From Holophagaceae bacterium (GTDB lineage: Bacteria > Acidobacteriota > Holophagae > Holophagales > Holophagaceae), in assembly GCA_003158505.1 (NCBI GenBank), contig PMJK01000037.1, positions 1 to 5,383 on the forward strand: a stretch of DNA of 5,383 bases, in the 5' to 3' direction. Shown here one piece after another: positions 1 through 4,472 of this stretch; the first letter of the stretch is position 1; each line of letters begins with the position of its first letter. The notes beneath the pieces were generated by a model. It saw nothing but the letters and a program-made list of their open reading frames with translations, searched no databases and was not told the origin of the DNA. A program made the translations under genes and the position numbers.

Positions 1-44
1 GCGGCGGAGAGTGAGGGATTCGAAATCACAGAAATGTTGGCAGG
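1..44 (+). repeat. 3' end of interspersed repeat, copy 1 (cut by window edge)
   Basis: These 44 bases match the last 44 bases of repeat copy 2 (197-240) with only two substitutions (positions 25 and 36). The rest of this copy presumably lies left of the window. Only 11 bases separate it from the start of copy 2, so copies 1 and 2 are close to tandem. Short ORFs read through it, but they follow the repeat and are not supported as genes. Confidence 0.85.
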
Positions 45-55
45 TAGACCCCGCC

Positions 56-240
56 GGAGGCAGTCCAGTGGACTGCCGGAGGCGATCAGGGCCATGCCAG
101 CATTTCGTGCGGCCGGAGGGGACGCCGCGCCGCGGTGGCCCCGGAGGGAATCTCCCTGTCTGTTCCTCCTCCACCCTGCCGGGAGTGCTCCATCTGGCGG
201 CGGAGAGTGAGGGATTCGAAGTCACAGAAATGCTGGCAGG
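56..240 (+). repeat. Interspersed repeat, copy 2 (complete, about 185 bp)
   Basis: This is the most complete copy of a roughly 185-bp element that recurs at 342-526. It opens with a 19-bp palindrome (59-77). A GC-rich imperfect dyad follows (118-129 pairing with 131-142, 10 of 12 positions), then a pyrimidine-rich stretch, and it closes with the 44-base tail also seen at 1-44. The unit encodes no recognisable protein and has no transposase, so it looks like a small non-autonomous or structural intergenic repeat rather than an insertion sequence. Its family is not recognised. Confidence 0.88.
59..77. repeat. 19-bp perfect palindrome in repeat copy 2
   Basis: GGCAGTCCA, a single G, then TGGACTGCC form 9-bp perfect arms around one base. 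The same palindrome occurs at the same place in copy 3 with C as the centre base. It could be a protein-binding site, a recombination site or the tip of an extruded or transcribed hairpin; the sequence alone does not say which. Confidence 0.85.
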
Positions 241-276
241 CTGACTCAGGCCTCCGGCCCTCGCCCTCCCGGCGGC

Positions 277-293
277 AATCCACTGCGCGGATT
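277..293. repeat. Degenerate dyad between repeat copies
   Basis: AATCC (277-281) and GGATT (289-293) are 5-bp arms around 7 bases. With the preceding GGC this recalls the GGCAGTCCA palindrome that opens the full repeat copies, so it may be a decayed copy head. The rest of the 241-341 spacer shows nothing else I can name. Confidence 0.3.
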
Positions 294-341
294 CCGTCCT
301 ATCCTCCCTCCATTGCGTTTCGGTCGGATGGTGCCGCCGCT

Positions 342-526
342 GGAGGCAGTCCACTGGACTGCCGGGGGCGATCAGGGCCGTGCCTGCATTTCGTGCGGCC
401 GGAGGGGACGCCGCGCAGTGGTGGCCCCGGAGGGAATCCCCCCCTGTCTGTTCATCCTCCGCCCTGGGGGAGTGTTTCGCCTGGCGCGGAGAGCGGGAAA
501 TTCGGAATCACTGGATCGATGGCAGG
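342..526 (+). repeat. Interspersed repeat, copy 3 (complete but more diverged)
   Basis: It aligns end to end with copy 2. I count about six substitutions in the first 95 bases; after that there are small indels and more divergence, notably in the 3' tail at 481-526. The conserved parts are the opening palindrome (345-363), the segment around 380-425 and the terminal GGCAGG. Stronger conservation of the 5' half suggests either that half is functional or that the copies differ in age. No protein is supported in it. Confidence 0.85.
345..363. repeat. 19-bp perfect palindrome in repeat copy 3
   Basis: GGCAGTCCA, a single C, then TGGACTGCC. Arms are identical to those at 59-77; only the centre base differs. 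Confidence 0.85.
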
Positions 527-527
527 T

Positions 528-545
528 ATGGGTCCTCAGACCCAT
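528..545 (+). other. Short perfect hairpin after the repeat block
   Basis: ATGGGTC (528-534) and GACCCAT (539-545) pair perfectly around a CTCA loop. It begins two bases after repeat copy 3 and lies about 50 bases before the short ORF at 596. No T-run follows, so it is not a standard intrinsic terminator; it could be a leader stem-loop or an operator. Confidence 0.45.
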
Positions 546-595
546 GACGTTCCGTCGTGTCCCGGAAGGAGTTCTTCCCTTAAGAGGAGGCCTCC

Positions 596-676
596 ATGAT
601 CAAAGTTTCCAGGATTCTCACCAGATACCAAATCGACGGCTGTCCCTCGCTTTTGTGGGTTGGACAACGCCATTAG
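596..676 (+). CDS. Possible 26-residue small protein or leader peptide
   Basis: An ATG at 596 is preceded by AAGAGGAGG (582-590) at a suitable distance. It opens a 26-codon frame (MIKVSRILTRYQIDG..., ending WVGQRH) stopped by TAG at 674-676. The Shine-Dalgarno is as strong as those of the confirmed genes here and part of it lies in the palindrome GGAGGCCTCC (586-595). I do not recognise the product; it is too short for a domain call and has no clear membrane segment. It lies 108 bases before the regulator start, so it could be a leader peptide, the 5' stub of a broken gene, or chance. Codon use is not distinctive. Confidence 0.27.
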   Translation: MIKVSRILTRYQIDGCPSLLWVGQRH

Positions 677-772
677 CCGCCACTGAAGCCATCCCGGATC
701 GCCCGATCCAAGGAAGGATTCTCAAGTCCACTGGCCTTGACTCTACCTCTCCACGGCTCGTACCCTCGCGGC

Positions 773-777
773 AGGAG
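773..777 (+). promoter_or_regulatory. Shine-Dalgarno that decides the TTG start of the regulator
   Basis: AGGAG sits 7 bases before TTG at 785. No ATG or GTG in frame lies closer to the start of the conserved TetR domain, so this site supports a rare TTG initiation. Confidence 0.6.
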
Positions 778-784
778 TCCTGTT

Positions 785-1420
785 TTGAAATTGACCCAGG
801 GTGAAAAGTCGGGACGAAGCCGGGCTGTGATCCTAGAGGCGGCGCTTCAGCTCTTCTCGAAGCAGGGGTACCGGGGGACCAGCATTCGCGAAATCGCCGA
901 AGAAGCGGGCCTGTCAACGGGGAATGTGTACCACCACTTCCCGGACAAGGAGGCGCTGTTCAGGACACTCTTGGATCAATACTGGGCTGCCATTGATACT
1001 CCGGATTTCCCTTTCAACAAAGCCCTCGCCGCAGGCACCTTCCCAAATGACCTTGAGGCTCTCGGCGAGGCCGCCAGGCAAAGCGTCATTGCATACCGAC
1101 GACATGTGGCCTTGATCTATGTGGACGTGGTCGAGTTCGATGGCACCCACATCCGGAAATTCTATTCAGGCATGTCAGGGCGGTTCGCCTCCTTCCTGAA
1201 CCAGCGGTTTCCCGACGGAAGCCTGAAGGATCAACTGGCGCCTGGATGCGACCCGACCACTGCCCTCATGCTTGCAAGCCGCATCTTCCTTCATTATTTT
1301 GCGGTGGAGATCCTGTTCGGAGTCCCGAACCAGTTGGGGAAGGACACCCCAGCCGCCATGAGGGAGATTTCCGACATCCTTCGCGACGGTTTTTTACTGT
1401 CCTCAAAGACTAAGAAATAA
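785..1420 (+). CDS. TetR/AcrR-family transcriptional regulator
   Basis: This is a one-component cytoplasmic DNA-binding regulator of 211 residues, a normal length for TetR proteins. The N-terminal domain is clear: helix 1 at about 11-28 (RSRAVILEAALQLFSKQG), then the helix-turn-helix at about 34-53 with IREIAEEAGLS, the turn, GNVYHHF and the usual PDKEALF. The rest is a variable all-helical ligand-binding domain with no recognised subfamily, so the effector is unknown. I chose the TTG at 785 because AGGAG (773-777) sits 7 bases upstream. A TTG at 737 would add 16 residues without a good site or homology-like sequence. It is followed, on the same strand, by a 257-base gap rich in inverted repeats and the KAS III-like gene, which makes it the likely local regulator; whether it represses or activates is not visible. 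Confidence 0.93.
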   Translation: MKLTQGEKSGRSRAVILEAALQLFSKQGYRGTSIREIAEEAGLSTGNVYHHFPDKEALFRTLLDQYWAAIDTPDFPFNKALAAGTFPNDLEALGEAARQSVIAYRRHVALIYVDVVEFDGTHIRKFYSGMSGRFASFLNQRFPDGSLKDQLAPGCDPTTALMLASRIFLHYFAVEILFGVPNQLGKDTPAAMREISDILRDGFLLSSKTKK

Positions 1421-1461
1421 TCGATTTTTAGGTCGCGTTTAAGGCGGATTCAAGCACCCAC

Positions 1462-1479
1462 CCCTTTGACCAGCAAGGG
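1462..1479 (+). other. Weak stem-loop downstream of the regulator
   Basis: CCCTT (1462-1466) and AAGGG (1475-1479) can pair around 8 bases, about 40 bases after the tetR stop. There is no T-run after it, so termination is doubtful. It overlaps a direct repeat: TTGACC at 1466-1471 recurs at 1483-1488, 17 bases apart. Confidence 0.2.
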
Positions 1480-1483
1480 TTAT

Positions 1484-1532
1484 TGACCCAGTGCACCTGC
1501 ACCCAAGCGGGAGGATGATGCGACCTGGGTCA
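1484..1532. promoter_or_regulatory. Widely spaced inverted repeat (TGACCCAG / CTGGGTCA)
   Basis: TGACCCAG at 1484-1491 has its exact reverse complement at 1525-1532, with 33 bases between. The spacing suits two half-sites that bend or loop DNA better than a single dimer site. A small dyad, GTGCA/TGCAC (1491-1502), overlaps the left arm. It lies upstream of the proposed KAS III promoter. Confidence 0.35.
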
Positions 1533-1537
1533 CATGA

Positions 1538-1560
1538 GGGAAACATTTTTCCTGTTTCCC
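1538..1560. promoter_or_regulatory. Candidate operator (GGGAAACA N7 TGTTTCCC)
   Basis: The two 8-bp arms (1538-1545 and 1553-1560) are perfect reverse complements around seven bases, giving a 23-bp site. That size and symmetry fit a TetR-family dimer site. It ends one base before a consensus TTGACA hexamer, so a bound protein would contact or block the -35 region. The TetR gene directly upstream is the obvious candidate ligand, but that assignment is inference. Confidence 0.5.
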
Positions 1561-1561
1561 G

Positions 1562-1590
1562 TTGACAGGGTTATGGCGGAGGTGCATCTT
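1562..1590 (+). promoter_or_regulatory. Candidate sigma-70-type promoter for the KAS III-like gene
   Basis: TTGACA (1562-1567) is a perfect -35 hexamer. At 17 bases spacing lies CATCTT (1585-1590), a poor -10 that matches TATAAT at three positions. A weak -10 beside a perfect -35 and a dyad may indicate a regulated promoter. Transcription would begin near 1597, leaving a leader of about 80 bases. An AT-rich alternative -10 (TATTTA, 1619-1624) lacks a good -35. Confidence 0.35.
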
Positions 1591-1594
1591 TTCC

Positions 1595-1619
1595 AAAAAC
1601 CGACCAACTGTTCGTTTTT
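1595..1619. other. AT-rich dyad in the KAS III leader
   Basis: AAAAAC (1595-1600) and GTTTTT (1614-1619) are perfect arms around 13 bases. It falls close to the predicted transcription start, so it could be a second operator half-pair. As RNA it would be a weak A-U stem. Confidence 0.25.
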
Positions 1620-1645
1620 ATTTAAACCCCATCTACTCCGCTCGC

Positions 1646-1657
1646 CCTAGGCCTAGG
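1646..1657. other. 12-bp perfect palindrome CCTAGGCCTAGG in the 5' leader
   Basis: The self-complementary 12-mer lies about 10 bases upstream of the Shine-Dalgarno (AAGAGG, 1668-1673) of the KAS III-like gene. CTAG is usually rare in bacterial genomes, so two in 12 bases stand out. It could be a regulator site or merely chance. Confidence 0.35.
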
Positions 1658-1677
1658 CACAGCGCAAAAGAGGAACT

Positions 1678-2670
1678 ATGGACCGATTTGCCACCATCAT
1701 ATCGACAGGCTGCTACCTGCCCGAGATCAAGGTGCACAACGACGAGTTGCGTCGACGCTTCGCCCACCTCCCGGAGTTCGTGGACAAGATGGAAGCCGCC
1801 TCCGGCATCCAATGCCGGTGGCATGCACCCGAAGACTGGGCGACCTCTGATCTGGCTCTGCCTGCGGCGAAGCAAGCGCTCGAACGCGCGGGCCTTCGAC
1901 CACAGGATGTGGACTTGCTCATCCTCGGCACAGATTCGCCTGACTACATCACGCCGGCCACTTCAGTCGTATTGCAGCACAAGCTTGGGGCGGTGAATGC
2001 CGGGACCTTCGATGTCGGCTGCGCCTGCGCATCGTTTCCCACGGCTCTGGCCTGCGGAGCCGGGTGGATCGCGACCAACCCCGCCATCAAGACGGTGCTC
2101 GTGGTCGGCGTGTACCTGATGCACAAACTGGCTCAGCCCGATGACCCCATGACCTTCTTCTATGGAGATGGCGCTGGCGCCGTGGTTCTGGTGGCCGCAG
2201 ACCGTCCGGGCTTCATCGGTGCCGCTGCCCAGGCCGGGGGCGCCTACCACAAGTACTGGGGCATCTATTCGGGCGGCACCTACGAACCTGCGACCGTGGC
2301 CTCGGTGGAGGCGGGCAGGACCGCCGTGAAGATGCTTGAAAGGTACCCGCCTGAGATCAACCACGAAGGCTGGCCACGACTGGTTCGCAAGCTGGCTGCC
2401 GGATGTGGATTCCAGGTCTCCGACATCGACTTCATCCTCTTCACCCAGGTCCGGAAAGGGTCCATCGATCTGGTGATGGCGGACCTCGGACTGCCCATGG
2501 AGAAGACGCACACCATCATGGAGGCGTGGGGCTACACCGGCTCGGCGTGCATTCCCATGGCCCTGGATGATGCGTTGGCCAAGAAGAAGGTCCACTCCGG
2601 CGACCGCCTCGTGATGGTCGGTTCGGGCGTGGGGTACAACCAGGCAGCCGTCGCCTTCTTCATGCCTTGA
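1678..2670 (+). CDS. KAS III (FabH)-fold acyl transferase/condensing enzyme with altered triad
   Basis: The 330-residue product spans a full thiolase-fold KAS III protein (E. coli FabH is about 317). The N-terminal half holds STGCYLPE (9-16), a LILGTDSPDYITPATS segment (81-96) and the nucleophile motif FDVGCACASF (111-120), where C117 aligns with the FabH catalytic cysteine. GDGAGAVVL (163-171) and the C-terminal GSGVGYNQAA (315-324) also fit. In FabH the cysteine works with His (PHQAN motif) and Asn (HGNTS motif). Here those positions read FTQVRKG (255-261) and WGYTGSA (284-290), so T256 and Y286 replace them. The family can therefore probably take an acyl group on cysteine, but standard decarboxylative condensation is questionable; acyl transfer or a non-decarboxylating condensation is possible. 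ATG at 1678 follows AAGAGG (1668-1673). The protein is cytosolic, with no signal peptide. Confidence is high for the fold and low for the reaction and substrate. Confidence 0.92.
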   Translation: MDRFATIISTGCYLPEIKVHNDELRRRFAHLPEFVDKMEAASGIQCRWHAPEDWATSDLALPAAKQALERAGLRPQDVDLLILGTDSPDYITPATSVVLQHKLGAVNAGTFDVGCACASFPTALACGAGWIATNPAIKTVLVVGVYLMHKLAQPDDPMTFFYGDGAGAVVLVAADRPGFIGAAAQAGGAYHKYWGIYSGGTYEPATVASVEAGRTAVKMLERYPPEINHEGWPRLVRKLAAGCGFQVSDIDFILFTQVRKGSIDLVMADLGLPMEKTHTIMEAWGYTGSACIPMALDDALAKKKVHSGDRLVMVGSGVGYNQAAVAFFMP

Positions 2671-2736
2671 CAGGTGCTGATACAGCCCAACTCGCGTGAG
2701 CAATTCCCCCTTCAAATTCACCCCTGAGGAATGGAG

Positions 2737-3021
2737 ATGACCCAGAGAGTCGCACTCGTCCCAGGCGCCCTCATCGGCCTCAACGGCGGCCTGAGGACGG
2801 AGGTGCGCACTGCCCAGCAGGTTGAACTGGGAGAGGCCGACGGGACCATCGGGCCTGGAGTGGAACCAAAGACCCGCTCCGGATACCTGATGCCCCATGC
2901 GCGTTGGGGGGCGCGCATGGGGCATACCAAGCCATTGGACATCGCTGTGATCGAAGCCACCGAGGTTTTCGCCCCCCATTGCGAACGGGTCTTACATCCC
3001 CAAGGGCCACCCCGGCCTTAA
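2737..3021 (+). pseudogene. Small ORF, possible internally deleted PhaB-like short-chain dehydrogenase
   Basis: From ATG 2737 (GAGGA at 2726-2730, 6 bases upstream) the frame reads MTQRVALVPGALIGLNGGLR and continues to a TAA at 3019-3021, 94 residues in all. MTQRVALVTG is the typical opening of acetoacetyl-CoA reductases (PhaB type) and SLNGGL or INGGL is typical of their C-terminal end. Here the two lie within 20 residues, as if the roughly 220 residues between had been lost. The Rossmann glycine motif (TGxxxGxG) is broken and there is no Tyr-x-x-x-Lys catalytic pair, so it cannot be a working reductase. The remainder has no recognised similarity and contains a strong hairpin (2890-2925). 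The ORF might instead be a real small protein or chance; an in-frame ATG also lies at 2731. Confidence 0.27.
2890..2925 (+). terminator. Strong 14-bp hairpin, possible terminator or mRNA 3'-end structure
   Basis: ATGCCCCATGCGCG (2890-2903) pairs perfectly with 2912-2925 around an 8-base G-rich loop. It is among the strongest dyads in the window. It lies about 220 bases after the KAS III stop and about 180 before the porin start. There is no following T-run, so a classical Rho-independent terminator is not shown; it could protect the upstream mRNA from 3' exonuclease decay, pause polymerase or mark a protein site. Confidence 0.5.
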
Positions 3022-3096
3022 TGCTGAATGAAAAAGGCATTTCCCACCCCAACCCCCGGATGGCGGGTTCCCCAATACCCCATCCACCACGCCTCG

Positions 3097-3103
3097 AAAG
3101 GAG
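3097..3103 (+). promoter_or_regulatory. Shine-Dalgarno that fixes the porin start
   Basis: AAAGGAG lies 5 bases before ATG 3109. It decides against the in-frame ATG at 3028, which has no ribosome-binding site and would put a proline-rich stretch ahead of the signal peptide. Confidence 0.8.
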
Positions 3104-3108
3104 CCACC

Positions 3109-4371
3109 ATGAACATCAAGTTCATCCTCGTCGCCGCAGCCTCGGTTGCCGCCACGGCCCTTCCGGCCCAGACCTCCTTCACGGTCGGAGCGGCCACCAA
3201 CGTCACGATCGGCGGCCTTTTCACCGCCGGCATCAAGAACAGCGAGGTCACCAACACTTCGCGTCCGGGGGTCAAGTCCGAGTGGCGGATCGATGACAAC
3301 ACTTCCCGCCTCATCATCAGCAGCAACTCCAAGATCGCGGAAGGCTGGAGCGTGATCTTCCGGATTGAGAGCCGTTTCCTGGTCGATGTCCGTCCCACTA
3401 CCGCGGGAGTTCCCGGAACCACGATCACTTCTGGCCAGATCACCGGCTGGGCTGACGGCGATACCTGGGGCGGCGTCGCCACTCCCATCGGGTCGATCGT
3501 GTACGGCAAGTCGAGCTTCTACTGGACCGACACCATTTCGTTCGATTACCTAGGCATTCCGGCAGCAGGTGAGGCCTACCGTATCTGGGACGCCAACGGC
3601 CTCGCGACCTTCAACATGCTGGACCAGGCCACACTCGTCAACCCCGCCACCGGCAAGGCCACAACCAGCGCTTACACCCTGGGCAACACTCGCGAGCAGA
3701 ATGTGCTGCGCTTCGACTCCGCCAAGTTCTATAACTTCGACGTGTCCCTCGCCTACACCAAGAACGATGGCGGGGACGAGAACCATTACGTGGCTCCCGG
3801 AACGGTCGGCTATGCGAGGGCCTACGAGGACGGGGGTACGTTCTATGCACGTGCCAGGTACACGGATGGCGGCTTCAACGCCTCCTTCAATGTCCTCAAC
3901 AAGGTGACCCAGGGCGGCGTGTACACCCCCGCCGCAACAGCAGGGCCGCTGGATTACCACGCCTACCGCCTTGGCGCCGCCTACATCTTCCCCTTCAAAC
4001 TGAGAGTGGGTGTCGTTTACGACAAAACCTCCTACGACAATGGAATCCTAGGAAGGACCCAGGATGCCAAGCGCAATGTCTATGAGGTACCGGTCTCCTA
4101 TTCCTTCGGAGACCATGCGGTCTACGCCACCTACACCAAGGCCGGCGACACGTCAGGCTGGGCGAACACCGGGGCCTCGCAGTTGAACCTCGTCTATGAC
4201 TACGCGATGACCAAGCGGGCCTTCATCGGCATCTTCTACTCCGCCATCAGTAACCAGTCGAACGCGCACTACGCCCCCTTCCTCGCGGGCACCTCACTGG
4301 GACCCTCGAACATCGCCGCACCCGGGGAAAACTTCCACCAGGTCGGCCTCAACATGAATTACTGGTTCTAG
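3109..4371 (+). CDS. Outer-membrane porin, general-diffusion Porin_4 type
   Basis: The 420-residue product is a secreted outer-membrane beta-barrel. Residues 1-20 form a Sec signal peptide (MNIK, hydrophobic VAAASVAATAL, then PA before QTS). Beta-strand patterning runs to the end, with porin-like segments DDNTSRLIISS to GWSVIFRIESRF (62-90), GSIVYGKSSFYW (128-139) and REQNVLRFDS (195-204). It ends GLNMNYWF, a terminal Phe as expected for recognition by the BAM assembly machinery. Similar trimeric porins pass small, often anionic or organic solutes; the pore specificity cannot be read here. It lies 101 bases before a periplasmic binding protein, which suggests both steps of one uptake route. 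It may be translated from its own mRNA or from a read-through of the KAS III transcript; no convincing promoter was found upstream. Confidence 0.9.
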   Translation: MNIKFILVAAASVAATALPAQTSFTVGAATNVTIGGLFTAGIKNSEVTNTSRPGVKSEWRIDDNTSRLIISSNSKIAEGWSVIFRIESRFLVDVRPTTAGVPGTTITSGQITGWADGDTWGGVATPIGSIVYGKSSFYWTDTISFDYLGIPAAGEAYRIWDANGLATFNMLDQATLVNPATGKATTSAYTLGNTREQNVLRFDSAKFYNFDVSLAYTKNDGGDENHYVAPGTVGYARAYEDGGTFYARARYTDGGFNASFNVLNKVTQGGVYTPAATAGPLDYHAYRLGAAYIFPFKLRVGVVYDKTSYDNGILGRTQDAKRNVYEVPVSYSFGDHAVYATYTKAGDTSGWANTGASQLNLVYDYAMTKRAFIGIFYSAISNQSNAHYAPFLAGTSLGPSNIAAPGENFHQVGLNMNYWF

Positions 4372-4380
4372 GTGGCCGCA

Positions 4381-4409
4381 GGGGAGCATGGCTTCGGCCA
4401 TGGTTCCCC
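4381..4409 (+). other. UUCG-tetraloop hairpin after the porin gene
   Basis: CATGGC (4387-4392) and GCCATG (4397-4402) close a TTCG loop with a C-G pair, a very stable RNA tetraloop type. GGGGA (4381-4385) and TCCCC (4405-4409) extend the stem past a small bulge. No T-run follows. It starts 9 bases after the porin stop, where it could stabilise the porin mRNA or cause partial termination. Confidence 0.55.
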
Positions 4410-4422
4410 CGGCCCAGTGGAA

Positions 4423-4451
4423 GCGGGCGGCGGCCATCCGTCGCCGCCCGC
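4423..4451 (+). other. GC-rich 10-bp hairpin before the binding-protein gene
   Basis: GCGGGCGGCG (4423-4432) pairs perfectly with CGCCGCCCGC (4442-4451) around 9 bases. It ends 9 bases before AAAGGAG (4461-4467). With the preceding tetraloop hairpin it makes two stems within 71 bases, a typical arrangement for differential expression of a porin and a binding protein from one message. It is not a standard terminator because no T-run follows. Confidence 0.5.
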
Positions 4452-4472
4452 CTTCCCAGCAAAGGAGAGACC

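Noticed and set aside
1..526. CRISPR array
   Set aside because: The repeated units are about 185 bp, imperfect and unevenly spaced, with no short repeats alternating with unique spacers.
737..766. TTGACT with TACCCT as a promoter for the regulator
   Set aside because: The spacing is 18 bases with a poor -10, and the start of transcription would fall on the ribosome-binding site at 773-777.
135..804. Overlapping open frames of about 150-160 codons in the repeat region
   Set aside because: They run through the repeat copies in different frames, have no domain-like sequence, are rich in Arg/Pro/Gly/Ser as expected from GC-rich noncoding DNA, and lack supported starts.
1963..2979. Long antisense open frame of 338 codons opposite the KAS III-like gene
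   Set aside because: The + strand encodes an unmistakable KAS III protein. The antisense product has low-complexity, His/Gly/Arg-rich sequence typical of the complement of high-GC genes, and extends past the gene into the gap without any domain.
3028..3108. Upstream ATG that would lengthen the porin by 27 residues
   Set aside because: It has no Shine-Dalgarno and would bury the signal peptide behind a Pro-rich stretch; ATG 3109 has AAAGGAG at 5 bases.
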